Notes: generated by a model not told the origin, from the letters alone. A stretch of 64,000 nucleotides of DNA from Nannochloris sp. 'desiccata' (GCA_019044685.2 JAGTXX020000007.1:62001-126000), one strand, 5' to 3'. Numbered from the stretch's first letter, positions 11,068-22,226 are shown. Program-made: numbers and translations.

Positions 11068-11289
11068 ATTAGATGAATTAGATATGTTAAGTTACCTGGC
11101 TTGCTTTTTCAAGTGGTTTTAGGAAGAGCTTCTCTTTGTATGTTTTGTATACAGATATGTTTGCGCATATGAAATTTGTGTTTGTAATATAGCGTGGCTT
11201 AGCCTCCATTCCACTGTGTATATTACATGGTCAAGTTATCTATACAGGTCGAAAAATGCACTGGAAAACAGCATCTACAAAAAGGAAAG

Positions 11290-12107
11290 TTAAAACTCCG
11301 TGACGGCTACCGACAGATAATCTCCAGTTTGAAATTTCAGGTCTCTCAGGGTAGCATCATCATCATTCGAAGGTCGAGTAGCATGCACAACACCAACATT
11401 TCTCATAGTATTACGGCCGGTACGATCTGGGTAGACTAGTGAAAATGAAATTCTTGCATTCGGTCGCTTGGCATCTGGATTGACGTCTTGCAACAGTTCA
11501 CACAATTCTCGAAGGGAGGCGTCTTGCCAGGTATGGACTTGAACTTCTTGATCAGGTAGCCTGTCTCTGCCTTCAAAGGCTTCTAGGCGGTGGTGGGATC
11601 CTTTCCGGGGGAAGATACGGAGGAGAAGGGGGCAGACCTGGAAAAATGGTGAGAGAGCGAGCGGAGACGGTTATATGAGAGTAGTTAATTTAAGTTGTTG
11701 AGGACGTGCTGGTAAGGAGGTCCCCCCAGGTATTTAATCACCATATTTAGGAACTGATTGTAATGCGTATAAGCTTATGAAGTAGGCATTTCGCTTCAAT
11801 AAAACTGTGTTGGTTTCAAATTTAGATATGAACTAAAACATACCTTTTCTCGATTGATGGGAGGCAACTTCTGACGTTTCATAGATGGAACTTGAGCACC
11901 TGGTGGTCCACTGCGTTTGTGATCATCAGGCCTGCCAGAATCCCTTCGATCCTCGAACGAAGGTCTATTTTTAAATGCTCCTTGCTTGCGATTATCTCTC
12001 CATTTCCTATTATTTTGCTTTCCCATCCTGTCTTTTGGTAGTGAATTTATGTACAAATGATTTTTCGAGCTGCTGAAAGGGTATGTGCTTGTCTCGAAAG
12101 TAGCCAT
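11290..12107 (-). CDS. SAP18: SAP18, Sin3/ASAP-complex ubiquitin-like subunit
   Basis: Nuclear adaptor with a ubiquitin-like fold that works in the Sin3-HDAC co-repressor and in the ASAP/PSAP splicing complexes. Two exons, 12107-11844 and 11637-11290, joined in phase 0 across a GTATGT...CAG intron, give about 203 aa. The N-terminus is basic and Arg/Lys/Asn-rich (RKWRDNRKQG, FEDRRDSGRPDDHKRSG), longer than in animals but typical of plant or algal SAP18. The joint reads INREKVCPLLLRIFPRKGSH, followed by VHTWQDASLRELCELLQDV, RISFSLVYPDRTG and KFQTGDYLSVAVTEF, all matching the SAP18 core. A second in-frame Met (MGKQNNR) is an alternative start. Confidence 0.93.
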
Positions 12108-12715
12108 ATTTGAAAAGCACCACCGCCTGGGGGAAGATAGAGAAAGACCAGAGCTGAATGAAAGCAGACAACTCCAGACCTCTTGTCTAGGATATCATTA
12201 CCATATGTAATGCTAATGAAAGCTCAGGTGTCTCCTTTTGGGTTTGGCAGCTCACAATCATGGTGGAGCGGTATTTTTTGGGACGGTGGTTGCCGACGGA
12301 AGGTTTAAAGCCTGGTAAGCGGGAAATGAGGCTAGATCTTTGACATCCAAACTAAAAGGGAACTCGAATAAGTGTCAAGTTCTGACATCGTGGCCAGAAT
12401 CGTCTTATATCAAGCACCGTATCTCGTTCCACACGAGATGGCTCGTGGCCAATCATACTACGGTAGAGAAGCTCTCGACTGCTCGTGTGCTTGGCTGGGA
12501 AGCCCTTTGACTTTAAGTGGTTAAAATTGCTAAATGTGCATTTATCTGATTAAAATAAAATCACAGTTCTATTGCCACATTCTTAAACAATATAAATAAA
12601 GGGCCTTTTAATTAAACAAACTACGTGAGCGGAATTTTTTATCAATTAAAAAATAAACTGAACTTCAATTGAATTTATTCACCGAGCTCGATATAGGTGG
12701 TCTCGTGGAGTTCAT
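12108..12715. promoter_or_regulatory. Divergent intergenic region between SAP18 and the permease gene
   Basis: 608 bp between divergent starts. The last 150 bp upstream of the permease ATG is very AT-rich. A CCAAT sequence occurs near 12449-12453 (GGCCAATC). No ORF or repeat is convincing. Confidence 0.45.
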
Positions 12716-14731
12716 ATGCTTTCCTCAGGAGGACTGAGACTACCATGTACGGTTCATGGTCCCAAAAGGGCGACATTATGTCCAGCAGTGGGCAATCTGT
12801 CGCTACAACCCAACCCCAAGGGCTCATTAACAATGGGGACTAGGGCTTCTCACTTTGGAGGCAGCAATCGTCACACCGCACGTTTACGGCTACTCCAAAC
12901 ACGCGTTCTCCGAGATATGAGATCAGAGACCTCAATCTCTAGGGATTATCAAGATACTTCTAAAATTCTCTCTCCTGAGAAGATCCTAGTGGGAAAGACC
13001 TCTAACGGAACGAAAGCAGCAGCAGCAGCAGCTGGTTCTCTCTTCGGTGCTATCGCTCTGATCACCGGATCTACTGTCGGTGCAGGTATGCTCGCCTTAC
13101 CAGAGGTCACAGCACCAGCTGGTTTTGGTCCCACAGCAGCGGGACTTGTGGCCACCTGGGCACTCCTCGTAGCTGAAGCTTTATTGATGGCAGAAGTCAA
13201 CCTAGAGCTAATGAAACAAGCCAAACCTGAAGATGCAGGGAAGATCGTTACTTTACGCAAAATGGCTGAGCAAACACTAGGAAAACCAGGCAAGCTTGTC
13301 ACGGTAATTTATTTGCTTCTGTCCTACTGCCTCTTGGTCGCCTACCTCGCCAAAGCATCTGAAGTTTTAGACTATTTCGCTGGCCATACCTTGGCCCCAA
13401 TCACCTCTGCAAGCATGTTATGTGCTTCTATAGGAAGCTTATTCCTTTTAGGTGGTACTAGCGCTGCAGATAGATTAAATCAAGCACTTACGAGCGTTCT
13501 TTTTGCATTCTTCATCGGAATTCTGGGGGTCGGTATAACTCAGAATGATTTGGTTGGTAATCTGGCTGCCAACCCAGCATCGTGGAGTCATCTTTCGCCA
13601 GCTGTACCTATTTTATTCTTGTCTTTAGTATACCACGATTTGGTTCCGTTGATTTGTTCGTATTTGGGGGGAGATCGAAAGCTTGTGCGGTCGGCATTAG
13701 TGCTCGGTAGTCTAGTGCCGCTCTTTATGTTTTTGAGTTGGGAAGCTGTAGCTTTATCACTAGTCCCCGGTGGTGGATTAGTTTTAAGCGGCAGTTTTAC
13801 TGGAAGTGACTTTGCTTCTGCTGCAGTTGCTGTACAAGAGGCGGCATTAACAACACGTTCGACCATTTCAATGGCCGCGACATCGATAGCAAGCACCGTG
13901 AGTACTACCGTGACTCAACCACTGACTGTGGATCCACTCCAAGTCTTTATTCATCGTTCTGGTCCTGGTGTTGGTCTTGCTATTGAATGTTTCTCATTTT
14001 TAGCTGTTATCACGTCGTTTACCGGTACAGTATATGGGCTGAGTGAAACTTTGAGATCTGAAGTACCGTCGATGATTCGAGATTTGGGAACATTCCTTGG
14101 ATCTGACGCGATGAAATCGTACGATACGGGTACTTCAAATGGAGAAGAAGACGCTGCGCAACCAGAAGGAAATGGACACGCGGTAGAAGCCGAAGATCCA
14201 GAAGGCTTTCTCGCTGATCCAAGTAGAATGTTAGCGCTGGTTTTAACGCTCGGCCCACCTCTCGCATTCACTGCAGAAAACCCCGGTGCATTCTTGGCTG
14301 TGCTGTCTATTGCTGGTGGGTATGGAATGACTGCACTGTATGGAGTAATGCCTCCTGTAATGGCATGGAAGTTGAGAGAACAATTACAACTATCTGATGA
14401 AAAATCCCAGCAGCTTGGAACTACTACAACTACTCATACCTCTAAAATTAATAGTAGCACTCATGGATCTATTTCTTCTACTTCCCCTTCTTCTTATACA
14501 TCGATGATGCCGGGGGGTATGCCTGCCTTGGCTGGAGTCTTTGCAGCTGCTGTAGGAGTCGGTCTTAGCAGAGTTGCTGCTGATGCTGATGCGGCCTTAG
14601 AGGTTGTATCTCGTCTGGCGAATGAAGTACTGACAGCAGAAGAAGCCGAAGTGTTTGTGTCGTCAGTAGAGATGGCTGCTGCAGGGTTGGCTACAGTGGC
14701 ATCAAGCGTTTTCGCTCTCTCTCCTTTATAA
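12716..14731 (+). CDS. Tyrosine/tryptophan-type (HAAAP) amino acid permease, probably plastid
   Basis: Single-exon 671 aa multi-pass protein of the aromatic amino acid permease family (bacterial TyrP/Mtr; plant tyrosine-specific transport proteins). After about 100 Ser/Arg/Thr-rich N-terminal residues that look like a transit peptide, the family start is clear: GSLFGAIALITGSTVGAGML followed by ALPEVTAPAGFGPTAAGL. Further helices include VTVIYLLLSYCLLVAYLAKA, PAVPILFLSLVYHDLVPLIC and AIECFSFLAVITSFTG. It is longer than the roughly 400 aa bacterial proteins because of the N-terminal extension, an Ala/Thr/Ser insertion near 385-420, and a Ser/Thr-rich loop near 570-595. Aromatic amino acid export from or import to the plastid is an inference from plant homologues. 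Confidence 0.85.
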   Translation: MLSSGGLRLPCTVHGPKRATLCPAVGNLSLQPNPKGSLTMGTRASHFGGSNRHTARLRLLQTRVLRDMRSETSISRDYQDTSKILSPEKILVGKTSNGTKAAAAAAGSLFGAIALITGSTVGAGMLALPEVTAPAGFGPTAAGLVATWALLVAEALLMAEVNLELMKQAKPEDAGKIVTLRKMAEQTLGKPGKLVTVIYLLLSYCLLVAYLAKASEVLDYFAGHTLAPITSASMLCASIGSLFLLGGTSAADRLNQALTSVLFAFFIGILGVGITQNDLVGNLAANPASWSHLSPAVPILFLSLVYHDLVPLICSYLGGDRKLVRSALVLGSLVPLFMFLSWEAVALSLVPGGGLVLSGSFTGSDFASAAVAVQEAALTTRSTISMAATSIASTVSTTVTQPLTVDPLQVFIHRSGPGVGLAIECFSFLAVITSFTGTVYGLSETLRSEVPSMIRDLGTFLGSDAMKSYDTGTSNGEEDAAQPEGNGHAVEAEDPEGFLADPSRMLALVLTLGPPLAFTAENPGAFLAVLSIAGGYGMTALYGVMPPVMAWKLREQLQLSDEKSQQLGTTTTTHTSKINSSTHGSISSTSPSSYTSMMPGGMPALAGVFAAAVGVGLSRVAADADAALEVVSRLANEVLTAEEAEVFVSSVEMAAAGLATVASSVFALSPL

Positions 14732-15175
14732 AGGTAACTATTTAGAAAATTAAATTTGAACTCTCCGTGTTTGTTTATAAAACACTTTAAACTTCAACCG
14801 TGTACGCGTTTCCTTTGTATACTTTCTTTCTTGAGTTTGAATAAATCTATTTGTCCACTTTACAATCCTCGTTTATCTTTCCTTCCTCCCCCTGATTGCC
14901 GGGCGGGTGTCGATTCTGTTTTGTTTTGTGTTCCTTCTTGTACTTTATCTTCTGTTTTGTATAATATATCACGTGTATAACTGGTATTTTCTTGGTTCTG
15001 TGATGGTTTGATGAACTTTCAATTTAGTTTCTGTAATCCTTTGTAAATTTCAGATTCAATTTGAAAGCGTTTTGGCGCTGAAAAGAGAGAGAGAGAGAGA
15101 GCACTCAGTGCTGCACTCAGTGACTGGTTAACTTTCAAAGTTACTTTGCCAACTTGAAGTTGGCGCCAGGTGACA
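14732..15175. other. Intergenic, no gene seen
   Basis: 444 bp downstream of the permease gene. It contains a short (GA)n run near 15085-15101 followed by a tandem GCACTCAGTG-type duplication (15101-15122). The right end abuts the inverted-repeat element. Confidence 0.4.
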
Positions 15176-15955
15176 ATAGTGGTTTTCACACCGGGGGTGA
15201 TTTGCGATAAATCAGGGTGTTGCAAATCAGGCTGCAAATCACGTCTTGAATCACCTCTCTTATTTGTTGTTATGCGAGGTTCAAGTAGTTTTCGTTAATT
15301 TTCACGGCTTTTTGCTATTGTAATTCATGATTCATATGTTCAACTGCTAAAATGATGGGGAGGGGGGGAGGTAGGGAGTGTAGAGAAGAGGGGTGAACAT
15401 GATCACTCATCGGGAGGCATCTCACATGGAAAAGAGAATTGGCCCAGACCAGGTTGCGCGTTCGGTGCTACAGAATTGGTAAGTTTCTCAATTTCTTCTA
15501 GCTGGGCTGCGGATAGCATAGAGTGGAGATTGTGCTGGGAATTGACTGGGAGATCACCAGCTGGGGGCAAGGTCGGGAGGAGATGAGGGATTTGACCCGC
15601 GATTGATGGCAAACTTTGTTGTGGAGGGTGAACTCCGGGATTGGATGCAATTTGACCGGTTTCGCCGGCCCCTTGCAGGAAAAGAGAGAGTTCATCGGCA
15701 TTAGGTTCAGCCATGATGCTGAAATGAACAGGGAGTGCGTGCAGCTGGATCTAGCCTCGGAACTAGGTGATTCATAATGTAAATAATATATTTAAGCGGA
15801 AAAATATGGGAAACGGAGGCATATAAAGGGTGAATCACCCACCTGCAAATATTCGTTACTTGAATTCTCCTCGAGAGGAGAATTTGCGCAAATCACCTCC
15901 CAAATCACGCGGCAAATCAGAGGCAAATCACCCGGTGTGAAAACCACTAATGACA
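15171..15955. mobile_element. Non-autonomous TIR DNA transposon with subterminal repeats
   Basis: The left end at 15177-15205 begins TAGTGGTTTTCACACCGGG; the right end at 15923-15949 is its reverse complement apart from a 2-nt length difference in a G run, giving terminal inverted repeats of about 27 bp. The pentamer TGACA lies immediately outside at 15171-15175 and 15951-15955, fitting a 5-bp target-site duplication if one extra terminal base (A) is counted at each end. Inside both ends the motif CAAATCA(C) or its complement recurs at least three to four times, a subterminal repeat pattern typical of cut-and-paste transposons. Near the right end (about 15863-15884) there is a hairpin with 10-bp arms. 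No transposase is encoded, so it would need a partner elsewhere. The superfamily is unclear. Confidence 0.7.
15403..15714 (-). CDS. 103-aa hypothetical protein inside the TIR element
   Basis: ATG-started 103 aa frame wholly inside the inverted-repeat element. The peptide is acidic and Pro/Gln/Leu-rich (MAEPNADELSLFLQGAGE at the start; AAQLEEIEKLTNSVAPN near the C-terminus) with no membrane or signal segment. Composition resembles a real soluble or adaptor protein more than translated noise, but no family is recognised. It could be a captured host exon, cargo, or chance. Confidence 0.3.
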   Translation of the reverse strand: MAEPNADELSLFLQGAGETGQIASNPGVHPPQQSLPSIAGQIPHLLPTLPPAGDLPVNSQHNLHSMLSAAQLEEIEKLTNSVAPNAQPGLGQFSFPCEMPPDE

Positions 15956-16157
15956 GCGCGTTGATATTGGAGTTCCCAGAACCTGCCTTTCTTATTTTAT
16001 TTTCATTTGTAAGATGTCTAGGAACGGAATAAACGCAGCCGGATCGGCGTTCGTAGTGCTCAGTGAGTAGCATTCGCATGAATCTCCCAACAAACTTGGA
16101 ATTTGAATTTATTTATCATTAGCAAAGAAGCTAGATACTCCATCCGTATCTGTTTGC

Positions 16158-18009
16158 ATGTATTTATCTGGTTGCAAGAAATGCATTCTGATTCTCATTT
16201 ACTTCTACTTTTATATTGCAGTCACTTTGTTGCTACATTGTGCTTCCACCGCTGCCGCTGCCCCCTGTTTTAGCCAACTTCAAGTGTTAGGATCTCACAA
16301 TAGCTACCACGATGTCCCTCCCAAACCAATCGTCGATCTTCTCACCTCCCCCCTTGCGAAAGCTGTCCTCCCGCCCACTGCATTTCTCCCACAAAGTTGG
16401 GAATACCAGCACCCAGCGCTCGCTTCCCAACTCGAAGCAGGTATTCGCGCTTTTGAGTTGGATATCCACCCAGATCCTACTGGTGGCCTCTATTCTACAC
16501 CTGCAATGTTGAAATTTGCTGGTGTTAGTGCAAAATTACCAGATCCTGCTCTAGGACAACCTGGTTATAAAGTACTTCATGTTCCAGATATAGATTTTTC
16601 TACGACCTGTTCGACCCTGGTAGCTTGTCTAACTGCGATCAAACAATGGAGTGATGCGCACTCAAATCATGTTCCTATTACAATTATACTGCAAACGTCT
16701 TTTGGAGAGACTGATCTTGTTTCGCTCCTCGGGGATGCGGGAAAATTGTATGTAGAGACGACACTTGCTGCCTCAACTGTGGAAGGACCTACCAAGTAAG
16801 TGAATCCTTCTTCGTTTCTATTCTTATCTTTTAAATCAATTCAGTCCACCAGTTTCGTTGAGTTTCCATATCTCTGTCTTCCTCTAAATAAATAAAACTA
16901 TAAAAATATAATTTCTCACCGCTGTTGCACCGTTCTCTCTTCCAATTTTCCATAGATTAACAGTTCAGCCTGAAGCTTCACAGGAACTTCTCGGTTCCAT
17001 CGAATCTGAGATCTTATCTGTGTTCTCACCAGATAAAATCATTACCCCAGATTCTGTCAGAACAGCTTTAAACGTATCGCCAACTGCAGACTTGACTAAA
17101 ACTTTATTGCAAGCACCAACGCAAACAGCCTGCCCTTGGCCCGATTTAGAGACTTTGCGAGGCAAAGTTATTTTCGGTCTTATCTTTCCAGATCAATTTA
17201 CAGCAGATCTTTATAGAAATCTCCACCCGGGTCAAAAAGGAGCTGTAAGCTGGATGGTGTGGGATAGTTTCTATATTCCTGAAGCTATCATGTACACAGC
17301 AGGTGGTGGATTAAATTTAAGTTTAGAAGGTGGAGTATTACCCCCAAATATGCCGAAAAACGCCTCTGCAATTGTTGAAAAACTTTCCAGAGACATTTCT
17401 GAAAAGGCGAAAAGTGGATATTTAATACGAGCGCGCGCTGATGCAGATACAATCGAAGCGAGATTGGGCTATGTAGGTAGAGCCTCAGCTGTTTTAAATA
17501 GCGCAGCGAATATTGTATCGACAGATTATGGTACGCCTACGAGTATTTTACCAGGTATCAATTATTCTGTGAAACTGTATGGCAATGAACCAGCTCGCTG
17601 TGTGAATAACGCAGCTTTAGGGACGTACACTGGCGCTGAAGTGTCATGTGCACCGCTGGCCACCCCGACTGCAGTGCCTCTAGGTGGTGGTGGTGGTGGT
17701 AGCGCGGTTGTTGCAGATGATATTAGTAATAGTAATAATAATAATGGTATAGAGAGTGATGCTGCTAATAATAATAGTACTTTTAGTCCCATAATCGAAA
17801 AGACTAGCCCTGGTAATGGATCAGAAACTGGCCCTAGTGGGAGCAATAGCGGCTCTGCCAGTGGCAGCAGTAGTAGCACTAGTGATGGTGATATTCCTCC
17901 TTCTCCTCCTCCTCCTCCTCCTCCTCCTAGCAGCAATGCTGGTGCAGCAGCAGGAGTCTCAAAACGTATTTGGCTAGTAGCTAGCACAATAGCATTCGTT
18001 TTGATCTAA
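16158..18009 (+). CDS. Secreted Ca2+-dependent phosphoinositide phospholipase C-like protein
   Basis: Two exons, 16158-16795 and 16956-18009 (GTAAGT...CATAG), joining ACCAA|A to read GPTKLTVQPEAS; about 563 aa. The first about 40 residues are a signal peptide (LILIYFYFYIAVTLLLHCAS). The catalytic domain follows: LQVLGSHNSYHDVPPKP, with the first active-site His; ASQLEAGIRAFELDIHPDP, with the Glu/Asp metal-binding region; and KVLHVPDIDFSTTCSTL, with the second His. VPITIILQTSF follows. This matches the single-domain Ca2+-dependent PI-PLC family known in bacteria and fungi rather than eukaryotic signalling PLC. The C-terminal 110 residues are a Gly/Asn/Ser linker with a run of Pro, ending in a hydrophobic tail (RIWLVASTIAFVLI) that could be a GPI signal. 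It is probably at the cell surface. Confidence 0.82.
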
Positions 18010-18059
18010 AAAAAGTTAAAAAGAAAACTCTTCTTGTGTGTTTATCCACCATTATTATA

Positions 18060-18562
18060 TTTTCGCTTATCATACAGAATGAGCTTCTCTAGGAGAAAAC
18101 ACTTACTGAAGATTGACGCAGCAAGCTGCGTGGGTTTGTAATATATTCTTTATTCGACTGAATCTCTAATCCAAAACTCGCGCTAGCATAGAGGAGATAG
18201 TGGGCAAAATAGAAAAATGGGATGCAGACAGCAGGTATAGTGTTTTACGTACCTACAGAGGGGCTTGGGAAGAGGTGAGGACTGATTCCAGGTTAGTTAG
18301 CACGAGTTTTGATTAGTAGACCATCGTAGGAGGAACTCGGCTGTGTATAGGTGCTGCAGGGTTGTCGTCGAAGGTGCTATTGGGTGCTCCCAGTCAGCAG
18401 CACAGCACACTTTTCAGGGTGCTAAGGTTGTCAGAGCAAAAATAAACGCAAAATGCGAAAAAGATATAGATAAAAATGTAAGAAATCTAAGAACAAACTT
18501 TTTATTGTTAGGAAAAGGGGTGAAGTGTGGGGAAGGGATCAAAATAAGAAAAAAGTATTTTC
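18060..18562 (-). mobile_element. 5'-truncated copy of the Penelope-like retroelement (3' end only)
   Basis: 503 bp that is identical to 51207-51705 except for a 4-bp insertion (CCTA, near 18250-18256). Element orientation, set by the reverse transcriptase next to the other copy, is minus, so this is the last 0.5 kb of the element's 3' end, as left by incomplete target-primed reverse transcription. TATATTTT occurs at both edges (about 18056-18063 and 18566-18573), a possible short target-site duplication. It sits between two convergent stop codons (18009 and 18703). Confidence 0.85.
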
Positions 18563-18702
18563 ACCTATATTTTACATAGATACTGTCTGATATGATATGT
18601 GGTGTTTATTTATTTAATGTGTAATTTTTGACGCGCCGTTCTCTCGTTTTTAAGTTCAAATAATGGAGGAGAAAAAAGTAAAAAAATCAAAAACGTATCA
18701 TC

Positions 18703-21700
18703 TCAAAGGGTCCTTTTTGCTGCTAAGCGCCTACTTCTAGCATTCCATCGACGAGTTGGCACATACTCTTCTTCACTTTCTTCTTCTTCACTTTCTTCTC
18801 CTTCTTCTTCACTCTCTTGCTGCCGTTGTTGTTCAAACACTTCAGCGTAATTCGCTCCAGGATTAGCTACAGTACTTGCATTAGAAATACTAGGAACTGA
18901 ACTATCATCACCACCTGCAGTGGCACCTTCCTCCACGTCCTCCGCCCCTCCTGCTATTACACCACGCTCAGCTTCTTCAGCAAGCCGTTGCTGCACATTT
19001 TCATACCGTTTCGCGTATTTAATATCTCTAAACAGATTCTTTGGTGTAATTCTAGAGCCGCTGCCGCTGCCACTTGCACCACCAGCGCCCCCGGCATTGC
19101 CGCCAACGACTGAACTGACCACACCTAATTTTCCTTGGATAGTTCGCCACATTAGATCATCTGCTGTATCCATTGCAGTTAAATATTGCACTTCAAGTGC
19201 GCCACGTTGACCTAATCTATGCGCTCTATCTTCAGCTTGGATTAACGCAGCTGGTGTCCACCACAATTCCACAAACGTGACGACAGTAGCAGCTGTCAGG
19301 GTGAGACCGATGCCTGCTGCGTTGATGGAAAGGAGCGCAGCACGCACAGCAGGGTCACTCTGGAATGCATCAACGGCAGCTTTACGGCGTAGTTCAGTAA
19401 CAGAGCCATCGATGCGTACACAGCCTGCAGGAGGAGGATCTGTGGTTGTACGGGCAGATGTAGTTTTTCTTTTCCTTCCGACGGCAGCAGCAGCAGCAGC
19501 AGCAGCAGTGGAGGCGGCATTTCTTTTAGTTTTGGCAGGAGTAGCTTGGTTACTATTCTTTTTTCTTCTCTTAGAAGGTCCAGCACCTTGCTCATCATCC
19601 ACTTCATCTAACAAGTCAATCACCTCCCCACCACCGCAACCGCCATGACCACCATGAGAAAATTTCAAATCTCGTTGTAAAGCATCCAATACTTCCTTAT
19701 GATGTGCAAATACAAGTACTTTTTGTCCTGCATCTATTAATGATTGGATATGCAGCACAGCTTCAGGTACTTTCGCTGGTCCAGTCACTCTAAATAATTC
19801 AGTAACAAGGCGCTGGCGCTCGAATTCTGCTACTTCTGGTCGTAATCTCCCTGATTCGAGATTTTTCTCTAAACTAGCAAGTTCTTTCTTCACTGCTTCA
19901 ATAGCACCGCGAGATTTCGGCGCAATTTCAATCGGAATCCGTTTTCGTATCTTTTCAGGAAGTTCACTTAATACGCTCGATTTTTCTCTTCGAATTAAAA
20001 TATCCTTTTCTAGTCGAGATCGGAGTTCTCTTGTATTTGAAGAGCCTTTATAATCCATTCCACTAGGTGAAGATGCAAATCGGAAGTCTAATGCTGGTTT
20101 TCCATCGCAGTACCGCATCCCAAATTCATCTACAGTGCCAAATAATCCGGGACGAAGCATGGATACCTGCGGATAAAGCTCAAAAGGTCTCGAAAGAGCA
20201 GGCGTACCAGAGATAAAGATAACACGACGTGCTGTATCAGCCAAAGTTTTCATAGATTGCGTCCTCTGGGCATTTAAAGACTTCAAATGATGGCTTTCGT
20301 CTGCAATGATGACGTGAGGGCAGAGCGTGCAAAGCGGGCTAAGCAGGCGTTTCACCATATCATAACTGACAATCACAATACGTGGTCTTTGTGACGAAGA
20401 TTGACTGCTAGTATTTGTAACACAAAGAGCTTGTATTTTATCAGTGGCACTTTTGCCATCTTTAACGACAACGAGATCCTCTACCGCTGGTTGCAGTGCC
20501 GGTGGCAACCATGCTCGAACGGCTTCTTTCCACACCAATTTCATTGTGGAAGGTGATACAATAAGCAATGGCCAGTCGTCTTTATAACATGCAGCGAGTG
20601 CAAGTGCCTGTACCGTTTTGCCTAGACCCATATCATCTCCAAGCAATACACGACCGCCTCGCTGTAATCCAAATTGTACTGCCTCTCGTTGGAATCCGTA
20701 CAGTTTTGACCAGATAGCGCGTATACTACGAAGACGACGGGAACATTCAGATTGGGGGGTAACTGGAAAGGAAGGTTGAGGTGAAGAAGAAGAAGGGGGC
20801 GGTGCTGCCACTGCTTGTTGTCGGCTGGATTCTTGTTTTTTTACCTGTTCTGCTGCTTGCCGCTGTTGTTCTTGTTGCTGTTTTTTTCGAGCAGAAGAAG
20901 TTGGAAGAGTTTCTTCTTGGGATGCCGACTCAGAGGATTCTTTTGAAACGCTGGGTACTCCAACATCCATAGGACTGCCTAGATCAAATTCTGATAAATT
21001 GGTAATATACACGCTAACAGGAGAGTCCCTCTGTATCAGTCGTAGAGCTTCTTTATAGCCACGTGGAGAAAAAGTCCACGCTTTTATCGATTGCTCCCAC
21101 CATGGTTTTGATGGGTATGGGAACGTCTTGATAAATTCTTTAAGTTTTTCATTATAACGGAATCGAGCTGCAACTCTGTTATTATCCACCCGTTCCAAGG
21201 TGATGAAAACAGGGCCTCCATCATCGGCACTGAAGAGTGCCCGAGGGGTAAGGTCCCCTGTAGCTTGGGAATAAGGTCGTTGGGACGCTGTGTTGTATCT
21301 ATTTGCTGTAGTGGGTGCATAACGAGTCTGGCTTTGTGGAGAAGGTGTTGCACCATAATTAATATTGCTACCACCATAAGTTCTATTGGCAGAGGGAGGG
21401 GTGCCACCCCCACCGACAGTTCTTGGAGGCGATGCATAATTTGGCGTTGCAGGGTTACTAGGAGCCCACTCGAAAAATCCACAACCTGTGCCTGCAGGAG
21501 TCCATTTACTGCAACCATAGAATTCACTGCAGGAAGATATGGGAGAAAGAATACGAAGGGAAAGAGGTGAGCCGTGTTTGAAACATCCAAAGTTTAGACG
21601 CACTGGAGATCAAAGGACGGTTGAAGATACTATAAATTCCACGGAATCCAAGGCGTATATCAATGGTGTCAACTTCTTTGTGATATGTTATTACTTACCG

Positions 21701-21778
21701 TCCTTGTGTGGGCCCTTCCTTGTGCACAATTCGTAATTTGCTCGGGATTCCGCATACGCAGAAAGGAGCATCCTCCAT
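18703..21778 (-). CDS. SMARCAL1: SMARCAL1-like annealing helicase (GRF zinc finger-HARP-SNF2)
   Basis: ATP-dependent DNA annealing helicase acting at stalled replication forks. Two exons: 21778-21699 and 21526-18703, joined CG|T in phase; 967 aa. The short exon 1 starts at an ATG and encodes MEDAPFCVCGIPSKLRIVHK followed by EGPTQGR. The joint continues EFYGCSKWTPAGTGCGFFEW, together making a complete GRF zinc finger (Cys7, Cys9, Cys32, Cys42). A HARP domain follows at about 128-191. The helicase has GDDMGLGKT (Walker A, about 323), ADESHHLKS (DESH box, about 436), VIFISGTPALSRP, and motifs V-VI in INAAGIGLTLTAATVV and IQAEDRAHRLGQRG. The C-terminal tail is Glu/Ser-rich. Without exon 1 the frame would begin at a GTG, so the two-exon model is preferred. 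Confidence 0.93.
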
Positions 21779-22226
21779 TCTTTAAACTAAACTGCCCGCT
21801 GCCGATACCTTCGGTATACACGTTTCTAAGGTTGTTGGATGCGTTGCTTGCCCTTGGTAAGGCTTACAAATAGTGGGTTAGAGCGAGATTAAAAGATACA
21901 TCTTTTTACTAGATCCCATAGAAAACGACGTTCATACTTCCTTGTATTCTAAACTTGAAATAATCACGAGGCATATAACGTATTTCAATGTTAAAAAATG
22001 TCTATGGAGGGTCAGACAAGTTTATTTAGCCTCGGAAAAGAAAAGTTCGCCTCGAGAACTCTGAGTTCTGGACTGTTCAAGATAAAGCAGCGAATGCAGA
22101 CATTTCTATGCATTAACTCTTTAATTTTTCAAATTTGAGAACTATAATAGTTCCAATATCAGCGACAATACGCTTCGTTCTATCCTAAGTTTAACCAGCA
22201 GTTTAAATTTAAATTTGGTGGCCACC
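21779..22226. promoter_or_regulatory. Divergent intergenic region between the SNF2 and ABCF genes
   Basis: 448 bp between divergent starts. An inverted pair, CTCGAGAACTC / GAGTTCT, lies near 22051-22070. The ABCF start codon at 22227 sits in a strong vertebrate-like Kozak context (GCCACCATGC). Nothing else stands out. Confidence 0.4.

Noticed and set aside
18343..18579. 73-78 codon ORF in the repeat copies (also 51486-51731)
   Set aside because: It lies antisense in the 3' region of the Penelope-like element and lacks an ATG start (TGTATAGG context). The two copies diverge right at the end of the repeat.
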